From the NCBI RefSeq assembly GCF_014646255.1, contig NZ_BMNC01000010.1, positions 1 to 64,000 of the forward strand: 64,000 nt of DNA, read 5' to 3'. This document shows positions 8,409 through 18,050 of the stretch, piece after piece. Numbering within the stretch: position 1 is the stretch's first letter; each line of letters starts with the position of its first letter. The notes under the pieces are model-generated. The model saw nothing but the letters and a program-made list of their open reading frames with translations. It was not told the origin of the DNA and searched no databases. Source of the DNA: Lentzea pudingi. GTDB lineage: Bacteria > Actinomycetota > Actinomycetes > Mycobacteriales > Pseudonocardiaceae. A program made the translations under genes and the position numbers.

Positions 8409-11400
8409 ATGCCGCTGCTCGGCCTGCTCTCCTGCGTCCTGCCCGACAAAGCTCTTCGCACGTTGATCGAGTCCGCCGGTGTTCCCGAGCTGGAGCTCGA
8501 CGGTCCGCTGGCCGCCCGCCCGCTCGTGGCCGCCGCGCTGTCCACCGCGAAGCCGGTCCTCGCCGTCACCGCCACCGGTCGTGAGGCCGAGGAGCTGACG
8601 AACGTCCTCAGAGACCTCATCGGCCAGGACAAGGTCGCGTTCTTCCCCAGCTGGGAGACGCTGCCGCACGAGCGCCTCAGCCCGCGGGCGGACACGGTCG
8701 GCGCGCGCCTGCAGGTGCTGCGCCGCCTCAAGCACCCCGAGGGTGACCCGATCCGGGTCCTCGTCACGACGGTCCGCAGCCTCATCCAGCCGATGGCGCC
8801 TGGCCTGGGCGACCTGACGCCGGTGCACCTGAAGGTCGGCGAGGAGCAGGACTTCGTCGAGCTCGTCACGCGCCTGGCCGAGAACGCCTACAGCCGCGTC
8901 GACATGGTCGAGAAGCGCGGCGAGTACGCGACGCGCGGCGGCATCCTCGACATCTTCCCGCCGACGGCCGAGCACCCGTACCGCGTCGAGTTCTGGGGCG
9001 ACGAGGTCAGCGAGATCCGGCCGTTCTCGGTGCAGGACCAGCGATCGCTGCCCGAGGAGGTCGTCGAGTTCGTCGCGCCGCCGTGCCGGGAGCTGCTGCT
9101 GACCGACGACGTCAAGCAGCGCGCGGCCGAGCTGGCGCTGGAGCACGAGTCCGACGCGCACCTGGCCGAGATGCTGGAGAAGATCTCCGGCGGCATCGCG
9201 GTGGAGGGCATGGAGGCGTTGATCCCGGCGCTCTGCCCCGGCGAGCTGCAGCTGCTCACCGACGTCGTCGAACCGGGCACGCACGTCCTGCTCAACGACC
9301 CGGAGAAGATCCGGGCGCGCGCGGCCGACCTGGTGCGCACCGGGCAGGAGTTCCTCGAGGCGTCGTGGATGGCGGCGGCCGGCGGGGGCAAGGCGCCGAT
9401 CGACCTGGGGCGCAGCGCGTACCAGGGCATCGGCGAGGTCGCGGAGGCCGCGAAGGCGAACGGCCGTTCCTGGTGGACGCTCAGCCAGCTCACCACGGAC
9501 TCGAAGGACGTCGTCCACCTCGACGTCAAGCCCGTCGAGGCCTACCAGGGCGACGTCGAGCGCGCGTTCGCCGACCTGAAGGCGCACACGGCGACGGGTG
9601 GCGTGGCCGTGCTGGTCGTGCCCGGCGCCGGCACCGCGCACCGGGCCGAGGAACGGCTCAAGGAAGCCGAGGTCGCTGCCGTCTGCGTCGAATCCCTCGA
9701 CGAGGCACCGAAAGCCGGCCTGGTCACGGTCGTGCGCGGCGCGCTCGAGGACGGCTTCATGCTGCCGGACCTCGCGCTCGTGGTGCTGACCGAGACCGAC
9801 CTCACCGGCGGCCGCGGCGGTACGTCCACGAAGGACATGCGCAAGATGCCGTCCAAGCGGCGCAACGCGGTGGATCCGCTGGCGCTCAAGGCCGGCGACT
9901 TCGTGGTGCACGAGCAGCACGGCATCGGCAAGTACGTGGAGATGGTCCAGCGCACCGTGGCCGGCGCCACCCGCGAGTACCTGGTCCTGGAGTACGCGTC
10001 GTCCAAGCGCGGCCAGCCCGGCGACCGGTTGTTCGTCCCGACCGACCAGCTCGACGAGGTCAGCCGGTACGTCGGCGGCGAGCTGCCCACGCTGAACAAG
10101 CTCGGCGGCAGCGACTGGAAGAACACGAAGTCCAAGGCGCGCAAGGCGGTCAAGCAGATCGCGGCCGAGCTCGTGCAGCTCTACGCGGCCCGCCAGAGCG
10201 CACCGGGCCACGCGTTCGCGAGCGACACGCCCTGGCAGCGCGAGCTGGAGGACGCGTTCGCGTTCGTCGAGACGCAGGACCAGATGGCCGCGATCGACGA
10301 GGTCAAGGCCGACATGGAACGTTCCGTGCCGATGGACCGCGTCATCTGCGGCGACGTCGGCTACGGCAAGACGGAGATCGCGGTCCGCGCGGCGTTCAAG
10401 GCGGTGCAGGACGGCAAGCAGGTCGTCGTGCTGGTGCCGACGACGCTGCTCGCCCAGCAGCACCTCAACACGTTCGCCGAGCGCATGCGCCAGTTCCCGG
10501 TGAACGTCAGGGGACTGAGCCGCTTCACCGACCCGCAGGAGTCCGCGCAGACCATCGCCGGTCTCGCGGACGGCGAGGTCGACATCGTGATCGGCACGCA
10601 CCGGCTGCTGCAGAAGAACGTGCGGTACAAGGACCTCGGCCTCGTGATCGTCGACGAGGAGCAGCGCTTCGGTGTGGAGCACAAGGAGCACATCAAGGCG
10701 CTCAGGACCCACGTCGACGTGCTGACGATGTCCGCGACGCCGATCCCGCGCACGCTGGAGATGTCGCTCGCCGGCATCCGCGAGATGTCCACGATCCTGA
10801 CCCCGCCCGAGGAACGGCACCCGATCCTCACCTACGTCGGCGCGTACGACGACAAGCAGGTCGGAGCGGCGATCCGGCGCGAGCTGATGCGCGACGGACA
10901 GGTCTTCTACGTGCACAACAGGGTCTCGACCATCGAGAAGGCCGCGAAGCGCATCCGGGAACTGGTGCCGGAAGCCCGCGTCGTGACCGGGCACGGCCAG
11001 ATGAACGAGGACAAGCTCGAACACCTCATCCAGGGCTTCTGGGAACGCGAGTACGACGTGCTCGTCTGCACCACGATCGTCGAGACGGGCCTCGACATCT
11101 CCAACGCCAACACGTTGATCGTCGAGCGGGGAGACCTGCTCGGCCTGGCCCAGCTGCACCAGCTGCGCGGCCGCGTCGGCCGTGGCCGCGAGCGCGGGTA
11201 CTCGTACTTCCTGTACCCGCCCGAGACGCCGCTGACCGAGCACGCGCACGACCGGCTCGCGACGATCGCGCAGAACACCGAGCTCGGCGCCGGCATGGCC
11301 GTCGCGATGAAGGACCTGGAGATCCGCGGCGCCGGCAACATCCTCGGCGCGGAGCAGTCCGGTCACATCGCGGGCGTCGGGTTCGACCTCTACATCCGGC

Positions 11401-11960
11401 TGGTGGGCGAGGCCGTCGAGGCGTTCCGCCGGCACGCCGGGGCGGAGGGCGAGATCGAGGAGGAGCTCGCCGAGGTCCGCGTCGACCTCCCCGTCGACGC
11501 GCACATCCCGCACGAGTACGTGCCGGGTGAGCGGCTGCGGCTGGAGGCGTACCGCAAGATCGCGGCCGCCACCGACGAGGCGTCGCTGATGTCCGTCTGG
11601 GACGAGCTCAAGGACCGCTACGGCACCCCGCCGGAGACCGTCGAACGCCTGCTCGGCGTCGCCCGCCTGCGGCACGCCTGCCGCCGCCACGGGGTCACCG
11701 AGGTGATCGCGATGGGCCAGAACCTGCGGTTCGCGAAGCTGGAGCTGCTCGACTCGCAGCTGGTCAGGCTGCGCAGGCTGTTCCCGAAGGCCGTCTACAA
11801 GCAGACGATGGGCACGGTCACCGTGCCTAGGCCGACGGAGGGAGCGGCGGGCGGCCGGATGGGTGCACCGCAGCTGCGCGACCAGGAGTTGCTGGACTGG
11901 TGCGGTGCGTTCCTCGACTCACTCGCGGGGACTCCCGTGACCGGAGTCACCAAGGCGTGA
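8409..11960 (+). CDS. mfd: Transcription-repair coupling factor Mfd
   Basis: Removes RNA polymerase stalled at DNA lesions and recruits UvrA. The protein is about 1183 aa. It has an N-terminal UvrB-like module (SWETLPHERLSPRADTVGAR), then the RNA-polymerase-interacting CarD-like domain (DFVVHEQHGIGKYVEM, about residue 495), the translocase with Walker A GDVGYGKTE (about 647), DEEQRFG (about 750) and SATPIPRTLEMSLAGIR, the LRGRVGRG motif, and the C-terminal D7 domain. ATG at 8409 was chosen because the family starts a few residues before the LLGLLSC-like segment; the upstream open frame is not conserved. It starts the chain mfd, lipoprotein, mazG. Confidence 0.97.
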   Translation: MPLLGLLSCVLPDKALRTLIESAGVPELELDGPLAARPLVAAALSTAKPVLAVTATGREAEELTNVLRDLIGQDKVAFFPSWETLPHERLSPRADTVGARLQVLRRLKHPEGDPIRVLVTTVRSLIQPMAPGLGDLTPVHLKVGEEQDFVELVTRLAENAYSRVDMVEKRGEYATRGGILDIFPPTAEHPYRVEFWGDEVSEIRPFSVQDQRSLPEEVVEFVAPPCRELLLTDDVKQRAAELALEHESDAHLAEMLEKISGGIAVEGMEALIPALCPGELQLLTDVVEPGTHVLLNDPEKIRARAADLVRTGQEFLEASWMAAAGGGKAPIDLGRSAYQGIGEVAEAAKANGRSWWTLSQLTTDSKDVVHLDVKPVEAYQGDVERAFADLKAHTATGGVAVLVVPGAGTAHRAEERLKEAEVAAVCVESLDEAPKAGLVTVVRGALEDGFMLPDLALVVLTETDLTGGRGGTSTKDMRKMPSKRRNAVDPLALKAGDFVVHEQHGIGKYVEMVQRTVAGATREYLVLEYASSKRGQPGDRLFVPTDQLDEVSRYVGGELPTLNKLGGSDWKNTKSKARKAVKQIAAELVQLYAARQSAPGHAFASDTPWQRELEDAFAFVETQDQMAAIDEVKADMERSVPMDRVICGDVGYGKTEIAVRAAFKAVQDGKQVVVLVPTTLLAQQHLNTFAERMRQFPVNVRGLSRFTDPQESAQTIAGLADGEVDIVIGTHRLLQKNVRYKDLGLVIVDEEQRFGVEHKEHIKALRTHVDVLTMSATPIPRTLEMSLAGIREMSTILTPPEERHPILTYVGAYDDKQVGAAIRRELMRDGQVFYVHNRVSTIEKAAKRIRELVPEARVVTGHGQMNEDKLEHLIQGFWEREYDVLVCTTIVETGLDISNANTLIVERGDLLGLAQLHQLRGRVGRGRERGYSYFLYPPETPLTEHAHDRLATIAQNTELGAGMAVAMKDLEIRGAGNILGAEQSGHIAGVGFDLYIRLVGEAVEAFRRHAGAEGEIEEELAEVRVDLPVDAHIPHEYVPGERLRLEAYRKIAAATDEASLMSVWDELKDRYGTPPETVERLLGVARLRHACRRHGVTEVIAMGQNLRFAKLELLDSQLVRLRRLFPKAVYKQTMGTVTVPRPTEGAAGGRMGAPQLRDQELLDWCGAFLDSLAGTPVTGVTKA

Positions 11961-11974
11961 GAGGGTAGATCCTC

Positions 11975-12916
11975 GTGAGCACTGTTCTGAAGCGTTTCTC
12001 GCTGGTCGGTGTGGCTGTGGCGCTGCTGGCCACCGGTTGTGGCACCGGCCCCGCGAAGGCCGGTTCGGCCGCGATCGTCGGTGATCAGGCGATCAACCTG
12101 GAGACCGTCCAGGAGCGCACCGTGAAGGTGCTCAAGAAGGAGCCCGCGGCCCAGCAGATGCAGGGCCAGGGCAAGCTCGACCAGGTCTCGCGGCTCGTGC
12201 TGGCCGACGAGATCAACCACAAGATCGCCGAGCGGGCCGGTCAGCTCGAGAACATCACGGTCGACGAGACCAAGGTGTACGACGCGATCGCGGAGAAGGG
12301 CGGCGCCGAGGCCGCCTCCAAGCAGAGCGAGCAGGACGAGACCACGATCCACCGTCACCAGCGCGACGTGCTGGTGATGGGTGAGCTGGCCCGCCGCAAC
12401 CTCTCCACGCTCCAGATCGTGATCGACTTCTTCCAGGTCCAGGACCCCAAGGTCGCCAAGGAGAAGGCGGCCGAGGTCGCGGCCGACCCCTCGAAGATGG
12501 CGCGGTTCGTGCAGGAGGCCCCGCGCACCACCGGCGGCCAGCAGGCGTCGGCGACGGGCCAGAAGGTCCGCGTCACCGAGAACCCGTCGCTCGTGCACAC
12601 GATGCTGTGGGGCGTGAAGCCCGGCACCGTCGTCGCCTTCCCGGCCGACGAGCAGCAGTCCAGCTGGATGGTCGCGCTGGTCAAGGAGCGCAACAAGGTC
12701 TCGCCCACGCCGGGCGAGGAGGACCTGATCGAGCGCATCGACCCGCAGCTGCTAGCGGCGTTCGGCCTGCGGATCGCGCAGTTCCTGACCGCGGACCAGA
12801 AGATCGAGGTCAACCCCCGCTACGGCGTGTGGGACCCGACCAACGCGCAGGTCGTCGGCAGCGCCGGTGAGCGCGCCGGGTACGTCGGTGTGAGCACGAC
12901 CGAGAACAAGTCTTGA
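11975..12916 (+). CDS. SurA-N-like lipoprotein (putative periplasmic chaperone)
   Basis: The 313-aa protein starts at GTG with a lipoprotein signal whose lipobox is LLATGC (Cys near residue 23). The mature part, AIVGDQAINLETVQERTVKV and onward, is a mostly helical region resembling the SurA/PrsA N-terminal domain; a parvulin PPIase domain is not apparent. It probably acts outside the membrane in protein folding, by analogy only. It lies 14 nt after mfd, and its TGA overlaps the TTG start of mazG, so the three genes look like one operon. Confidence 0.75.
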   Translation: MSTVLKRFSLVGVAVALLATGCGTGPAKAGSAAIVGDQAINLETVQERTVKVLKKEPAAQQMQGQGKLDQVSRLVLADEINHKIAERAGQLENITVDETKVYDAIAEKGGAEAASKQSEQDETTIHRHQRDVLVMGELARRNLSTLQIVIDFFQVQDPKVAKEKAAEVAADPSKMARFVQEAPRTTGGQQASATGQKVRVTENPSLVHTMLWGVKPGTVVAFPADEQQSSWMVALVKERNKVSPTPGEEDLIERIDPQLLAAFGLRIAQFLTADQKIEVNPRYGVWDPTNAQVVGSAGERAGYVGVSTTENKS

Positions 12917-13833
12917 TCACGGTCGTCGTCCTCAGCGAGCGGCTCGGAGCCGTGCTGCCCGCTGCCGCCCTGCCCGCGTTGCGCGCCGCCACGGCCGTCT
13001 ACGCGGGCGAGGGCGTACCGCCGGAGCACTGGTCGGTCCTGGGCGTGGACGGGCCGGCGCCGGCCGACGTGGAGGACGGCGCGGTGGTGATCACGACCTC
13101 GGCCGGTGCCTTCCCGGACGCCGAGGTGATCACGACACCGGAACCGCTCGGTGCCGGGCTGCTCGACGCGGCCGCGGTCATGCACCGGCTGCGGTCACCG
13201 GGCGGATGTCCGTGGGACGCCGAGCAGACGCACGACTCGTTGCGCCAGTACCTCGTCGAGGAGACCTTCGAACTGCTGGAGGCGATCGAGGACGGCGACC
13301 GCACGGCGATGCGCGAGGAGCTCGGCGACGTGCTCCTCCAGGTGCTGTTCCACGCCCGTGTCGCGGCCGAGGACGCCGAAGATCCGTTCGACGTCGACGC
13401 CGTGGCGGCCGAACTGGTCGCGAAGCTCGTCGGCCGGCACCCGCATGTCTTCGAGGGCAACGACCCGGCCGTGCACGACGCGACCTCGCAGCAGCACCGC
13501 TGGGAGGAGCTCAAGCAGGCCGAGAAGCAGCGCGAGTCCAGTGTGGACGGTGTCGCGCTCGGCCAGCCGGCCGTCGCGCTGGCCGCGAAGCTGGTGCAGC
13601 GCACCGCACGCGCGGGCTTCCCGGTCGACCTGCTGCCCGAGGGCGACGACACGGGCACGACGTTGTTCGCCGTGACCGCTTTGTCCAAGCTCGCGGGGGA
13701 GGACCCGGAGACGGAGCTCCGCCAGGTCTGCCGCCGGTTCGCCGCGAACGTGCGCGAGGCGGAGGCCAAGGCACGGGCCGAAGGTCTTGAATCTCTTGCG
13801 GCGGAGGACTGGCGGCGTTTTTCGCCCTCCTGA
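12913..13833 (+). CDS. mazG: MazG nucleoside triphosphate pyrophosphohydrolase
   Basis: Hydrolyses NTPs to NMP and PPi and is thought to clean up non-canonical nucleotides. The 306-aa protein has an unconserved N-terminal extension of about 95 residues, then the MazG fold: GGCPWDAEQTHDSLRQYLVE, EETFELLEAIEDGD and EELGDVLLQVLFHA, giving the ExxE and ExxD metal-binding set. TTG start at 12913 overlaps the previous stop (TTGA). The mfd-mazG neighbourhood is conserved in actinobacteria. Confidence 0.93.
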   Translation: MITVVVLSERLGAVLPAAALPALRAATAVYAGEGVPPEHWSVLGVDGPAPADVEDGAVVITTSAGAFPDAEVITTPEPLGAGLLDAAAVMHRLRSPGGCPWDAEQTHDSLRQYLVEETFELLEAIEDGDRTAMREELGDVLLQVLFHARVAAEDAEDPFDVDAVAAELVAKLVGRHPHVFEGNDPAVHDATSQQHRWEELKQAEKQRESSVDGVALGQPAVALAAKLVQRTARAGFPVDLLPEGDDTGTTLFAVTALSKLAGEDPETELRQVCRRFAANVREAEAKARAEGLESLAAEDWRRFSPS

Positions 13834-13862
13834 AACGGTGGGTGTGAGCTAACGTCGATCTC

Positions 13863-16800
13863 GTGACTTACCTGCGGTATCCGCATCTTCGCGGTGACTT
13901 GGTGACGTTCGTGGCCGAGGACGACGTGTGGCTCGCGCCCGTCGACGGAGGAAGGGCCTGGCGCGCGTCCGCTGATCAGGTACCGGCCCGGACACCCCGT
14001 TTTTCGCCTGACGGCACGCATCTCGCGTGGGCCAGCGTGATCGACGGGGCCCCGGAGGTGCGCGTGGCGCCTGTGGACGGTGGCCCCGCACGCCGGCTGA
14101 CGCACTGGGGCGTGGTCCGGACGGCCGTGTCCGGCTGGACGCCGGACGGGCGAGTGCTGGCGGTGACGCACACCGGTCAGATGTCGCGGCACCGCAAGCA
14201 GGCGCATGCCGTTCCGCTGGACGGCGGACCGTCCGAGGTGCTGCCGTACGGATGGGTCAACGACGTCTCGTTCGGCCCGGACGGCCAGGTCGTCACGTCC
14301 TCCAGCTACATGCAGGAACCCTCGGCGTGGAAGCGGTACCGCGGTGGCACCGCGGGCAAGCTGTGGGTCGACACCGAGGGCTCCGGTGACTTCACCCGGA
14401 TCCTGGCCGACCTGAAGTCGACGCTGTCGAACCCGATGTGGGTCGACGGGCGGATCGCGTTCCTGTCCGACCACGAGGGCGTCGGCAGCGTCTACTCGGT
14501 GCTGCCGGACGGCACCGACCTGCGCCGCCACTCGCAGGGCGAGTTCTACGCCCGCAACGCCTCCAGCGACGGCTCGCGGGTGATCTTCCACCAGGCCGGC
14601 GAACTCTGGCTGCTCGAAGGCCTTTCCGAGCTGCGCAAGCTCGACATCAGGCTCGGCGGCCCGCGCACCGGCCTGCAACCGCGCCACGTCAAGGCTTCCG
14701 GCAACATCGAGTCGTTCAGCGTCGACCACACCGGTCGCGCGTCGGCCGTCGAGGTCCGCGGGTCGGTGCACTGGATGACGCACCGCGACGGCCCGGTTCG
14801 CGTGCTGGCCGACCGTTCCGACGTGCGCGCACGGCTGCCGAAGGTGCTCGGCGAGACCGGTCACGTGGTGTGGGTGACCGACGTCGAGGGCGAGGAGGCC
14901 CTGGAGATCGCGCCCGTCGGCGGTGTCGAGCCGGGCAACACCGCTCGTCGCGTCGCCTCCGGTCAGCTCGGCCGGGTCATGTCCCTGGCCGCCGCGCCGG
15001 ACGGGTCGCGCGTCGCCGTGGCCACGCACGACGGCCGGTTGCTGTTGGTGGACGTCGCTTCCGGCGAGGTGCGCGAGGTCGTCCGCGGCGCGAACGCCCA
15101 CATCACGCACCTCGCGTTCTCCCCGGACTCCGCGTGGCTCGCGTGGTCGCACCCCGGCCCGACCCCGTTGCGGCACATCAAGATGGTGAACGCGGCGGAT
15201 CTGTCCGTTGTGGACGTGACGTCGCTGCGGTTCGCCGACTTCGCGCCGACCTTCACCGAGGACGGCAAGTACCTCGCGTTCCTGTCGATCCGGACGTTCG
15301 ACCCGGTCTACGACGCGCACGTGTTCGACCTGTCGTTCCCGACCGGCTGCCGCCCGCACCTCGTGCCGCTGGCCGCCACCACGCCGTCGCCGTTCGCACC
15401 GATGCGCGGCGGACGCCCGGTCGGCGAGGAGGACAAGGACTCCGAGGACGACGACGAGAAGACCCCGGTGACGAAGGTCGACCTCGACGGCCTCACCGAC
15501 CGCGTCGTGCCCGTTCCCGTCGCCGCGGCCGACTACGTGTCGTTGAAGGCGGCTCGTGGCGGTCTGCTCTGGCTGCGCCGGCCGTTGCTCGGCGTGCTGG
15601 GGGACAACCTGGCGTCGCCAGATGCCCGTCCGCCACGCACGATGCTGGAGCGCTTCGACTTCGCGAAGCTCAAGACCGAGTGCCTCGCGGACAGCGCGGA
15701 CGCGTTCGCGGTGTCCGGTGACGGCAGGCGGATGCTCGTTGAGGACAGAGGCGACCTGCGGGTCGTGCCGACCGACAGCAAGGCCGACGAGGACTCAGCC
15801 GACTACGTGGAGATCGACCTCGCGCGCGTGCGGGTCGTCATCGATCCCGCGCTGGAGTGGGCGCAGATGTACGCCGAGAACGGGCGGCTCATGCGCGACC
15901 ACTTCTGGCGCACCGACATGGGTGGCGTCGACTGGCAGGGCGAGCTCGACCGCTACCGGCCGCTGGTGGCCGAGGTGGGCAGCCACGACGACCTCGTGGA
16001 CCTGCTGTGGGAGGTCCAGGGCGAGCTCGGGACCTCGCACGCCTACGTGTGGGGTTCGGCGCCGCACGTGCCCGCTTCCCGTCGTCAGGGGCTGTTGGGC
16101 GCTGATCTGGTGCGGACTGGTTCCGACTGGGTCGTCGAGCGGGTGATTCCTGGTGAGACCTCTGATCCGCACGCTCGGTCGCCGTTGTGCGCGCCTGGGG
16201 TGGCTGTTCGGGCCGGGGACGTTCTGGTGGCTGTGGACGGGCGCCCGGTTGGGGTTGCTGGGCCTGGGGCGTTGCTGGTCGGGACTGCCGGGAAGCCCGT
16301 CGAGTTGACGGTGCGGCCTGGTGGCGGTGGTGAGCTGCGTCGGGTCGTGGTGGTGCCTTTGGCAGATGAGGAGCCTTTGCGGTACCACGACTGGGTTGCC
16401 AACCGCCGGGCGTTCACGCATTCGCAGTCCGGTGGGCGGGTCGGGTATCTGCACGTTCCCGACATGATGGGGGCCGGGTGGGCTCAGCTGCACCGGGATC
16501 TGCGGCTCGAGTTGACCCGTGAGGCTTTGGTGCTCGACGTTCGAGAGAACGGTGGCGGGCACACCTCGCAGTTGGTGATCGAGAAGCTTGGTCGCAAGGT
16601 GATCGGGTGGTCGGTTGCTCGGGGGTACACGGCGTCTGAGTCCTATCCGCAGGATGCGCCTCGGGGGCCTGTTGTCGCGGTGGCTGACGAGTACGCCGGG
16701 TCTGATGGTGACATCGTCAACGTGGCCATCAAGGAGCTCGGGATCGGGCCTGTTGTGGGGATGCGGACCTGGGGTGGTGTGATCGGCATCGACATGATGT

Positions 16801-17033
16801 TCACGTTGGTCGACGGCACGATGGTCACCCAGCCGAGGTACGCGTCGTACTTCAAGGGGCATGGGTGGGGGGTTGAGAACTACGGGGTTGACCCCGACAT
16901 CGAGGTGGTGATGTCGCCTGCTGATCGGGTTTCTGGGCGGGATCCGCAGTTGGAGCGGGCTGTTTCGCTGGCTTTGGAGACCCTGTCGTCTTCGCCTGCT
17001 GCTCACGCTCCGGAGTTGCCGCCGTTGGCTTGA
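13863..17033 (+). CDS. Tricorn-protease-like S41 peptidase
   Basis: A 1056-aa soluble peptidase related to tricorn protease, expected to cleave oligopeptides in the cytoplasm. Residues 1-650 form WD40-like beta-propeller repeats (FSPDGTHLAW, SGWTPDGRVLAV, FSPDSAWLAW). A helical region, a PDZ domain (about 760-845) and the C-terminal S41 domain follow. The probable nucleophile Ser lies in DEYAGSDGDIVNVAIKELG. No signal peptide is present. The stretch EEDKDSEDDDEKTPVTK is an acidic linker. Base use changes sharply within the gene at about 16,080: the last 950 bases are rich in G and T at third positions, unlike the first 2.2 kb. Confidence 0.9.
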   Translation: MTYLRYPHLRGDLVTFVAEDDVWLAPVDGGRAWRASADQVPARTPRFSPDGTHLAWASVIDGAPEVRVAPVDGGPARRLTHWGVVRTAVSGWTPDGRVLAVTHTGQMSRHRKQAHAVPLDGGPSEVLPYGWVNDVSFGPDGQVVTSSSYMQEPSAWKRYRGGTAGKLWVDTEGSGDFTRILADLKSTLSNPMWVDGRIAFLSDHEGVGSVYSVLPDGTDLRRHSQGEFYARNASSDGSRVIFHQAGELWLLEGLSELRKLDIRLGGPRTGLQPRHVKASGNIESFSVDHTGRASAVEVRGSVHWMTHRDGPVRVLADRSDVRARLPKVLGETGHVVWVTDVEGEEALEIAPVGGVEPGNTARRVASGQLGRVMSLAAAPDGSRVAVATHDGRLLLVDVASGEVREVVRGANAHITHLAFSPDSAWLAWSHPGPTPLRHIKMVNAADLSVVDVTSLRFADFAPTFTEDGKYLAFLSIRTFDPVYDAHVFDLSFPTGCRPHLVPLAATTPSPFAPMRGGRPVGEEDKDSEDDDEKTPVTKVDLDGLTDRVVPVPVAAADYVSLKAARGGLLWLRRPLLGVLGDNLASPDARPPRTMLERFDFAKLKTECLADSADAFAVSGDGRRMLVEDRGDLRVVPTDSKADEDSADYVEIDLARVRVVIDPALEWAQMYAENGRLMRDHFWRTDMGGVDWQGELDRYRPLVAEVGSHDDLVDLLWEVQGELGTSHAYVWGSAPHVPASRRQGLLGADLVRTGSDWVVERVIPGETSDPHARSPLCAPGVAVRAGDVLVAVDGRPVGVAGPGALLVGTAGKPVELTVRPGGGGELRRVVVVPLADEEPLRYHDWVANRRAFTHSQSGGRVGYLHVPDMMGAGWAQLHRDLRLELTREALVLDVRENGGGHTSQLVIEKLGRKVIGWSVARGYTASESYPQDAPRGPVVAVADEYAGSDGDIVNVAIKELGIGPVVGMRTWGGVIGIDMMFTLVDGTMVTQPRYASYFKGHGWGVENYGVDPDIEVVMSPADRVSGRDPQLERAVSLALETLSSSPAAHAPELPPLA

Positions 17034-17059
17034 GCACCCCATCGTGTGACTCAAGAACT

Positions 17060-17120
17060 GTGACGGACTGTTCCATGTGGACGATCAACCAGGTGGAAGG
17101 TTGATGGGACAGTTCGTCAC
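17060..17120. repeat. Compound inverted repeat after the tricorn-like gene
   Basis: Outer arms GTGACGGACTGTTCC and GGGACAGTTCGTCAC pair at 13 of 15 positions; inside them GATCAACC pairs with GGTTGAT around an AGGTGGAA loop. It lies between the S41 gene and the next start on the same strand, so it could be a terminator for the former or a regulatory hairpin for the latter. Confidence 0.55.
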
Positions 17121-17140
17121 CGTTCGGGGGTGTGCTGGAG

Positions 17141-17764
17141 ATGAGTCATCGTGAAGAGCCGCGCAGTGGGCGTGGGTGCTTTGGGGCTGTGGTTGTGGTG
17201 CCCTTTTTGGCGCTGGGCGGGATGTTCGCGTTGATCGCGTTGACTGGGGGGCCTTCGGAGGGGTCTTTGGCTGCGCCTCCGCTGTCTCGGCCTTCGGCTT
17301 GGTGGACTGAGCCGTTTGAGGCTGGGGTTTCGTTGGCGACTGTTACTGAGACTGTGGTTGTTGAGGGCGCTCGGCGGGAGGTTTTGGCGGCTCGGGTTGC
17401 TACGCGGACTCGGGTTGTTGGTGGGGGGACTGTTACCGAGACTGTTCCGGTTTCTGCTGGTAAGCCTGTTGTTACTGGGCGGAACGAGCCTGAGGCCGAG
17501 CCTGTCGAAGAAGTGCCGGCTTCGCCGTCTACTTCTTCGGAGGTGCCGGTTGTCACCACCACTGCTCCTGTTGTGTCCAGTGTGGAGCCTGCTCCTCCTG
17601 TTGAGACTCCGGTTGAGGTTCCGCCCTCGTCTGCGCCTCGGGCTGAGGAACCGGGTGTGCCGCCGGTTGCCAGTACTCCTGTTGAGCTGCCTTGTGATCG
17701 GGGTGAGCCTCCTTTGGGGGAGGGTGAAGACCCTGGGGCTCCGCCCCAGACCCCGCCAATCTGA
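17141..17764 (+). CDS. Single-pass membrane protein with Pro/Ser/Thr-rich exterior
   Basis: Not recognised as a named family. The start is ATG 17141 (GTG at 17132 also possible), with GGGGG about 10 nt upstream. A short basic N terminus is followed by one hydrophobic helix (CFGAVVVVPFLALGGMFALIAL). The remaining 160 residues are of low complexity, rich in Val, Thr, Pro, Ser and Glu with TVTET twice. The predicted topology is N-in with a long disordered extracellular tail. Codons are unusually rich in G and T, as in the end of the preceding gene. It may be a cell-wall-spanning linker protein; no function can be assigned. Confidence 0.6.
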   Translation: MSHREEPRSGRGCFGAVVVVPFLALGGMFALIALTGGPSEGSLAAPPLSRPSAWWTEPFEAGVSLATVTETVVVEGARREVLAARVATRTRVVGGGTVTETVPVSAGKPVVTGRNEPEAEPVEEVPASPSTSSEVPVVTTTAPVVSSVEPAPPVETPVEVPPSSAPRAEEPGVPPVASTPVELPCDRGEPPLGEGEDPGAPPQTPPI

Positions 17765-17848
17765 TCCAAAGCCGGGGTCCACGCCGTTCGCGGGTAGATG
17801 GCACGCCTGTTGCTTTGGGCGGAGGCGCGTTGCTTTGGTGGTTGCGGT

Positions 17849-17992
17849 GGTGGGGTGGCTTCGTCACGAGTCGAGCCAAGAGCGGGCCACATGCCTGAAG
17901 GGGTGTCAAGCGGACGAAAAGCGTGTCCGCTTGACACCCCTTCAGGCATGCAGCAAGAGCTGTGGCACGACTCGTGACGAAGCCACCCCACC
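17849..17992. repeat. Nested palindrome between convergent genes
   Basis: Two perfect inverted-repeat pairs are nested. The inner arms of 26 bp (17890-17915 and 17925-17950) flank a 9-nt loop. The outer arms of 25 bp (17849-17873 and 17968-17992) are separated from the inner ones by 16-17 unpaired bases. The right half is also the repeat found at window positions 1-110. It lies between the ends of two convergent genes, where it could act as a bidirectional terminator. The region 17765-17848 and 17993-18050 holds no gene. Confidence 0.9.
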
Positions 17993-18029
17993 CAGTGTGT
18001 TTGGTAAGGACGGCTCGCCTGCGGCATCG
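17920..18029 (+). repeat. Dispersed repeat, copy B
   Basis: Aligns along its full length with positions 1-110 of the window. The first 73 bases form the right half of the large palindrome. Similarity continues beyond the palindrome through CCCAGTG and GACGGCTCGCCTGCGGC, so the repeat unit is larger than the hairpin. Only these two copies were found in the window, plus the inverted half at 17849-17915. Confidence 0.8.
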
Positions 18030-18050
18030 CGTGGTCGGCGTTGCGGGCTG

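Noticed and set aside
8322..11690. 1122-codon open frame on the minus strand opposite mfd
   Set aside because: It is the mirror of the mfd coding frame; the translation is Arg/Leu/Val/Asp-rich without motifs, a usual result of strong third-position GC bias.
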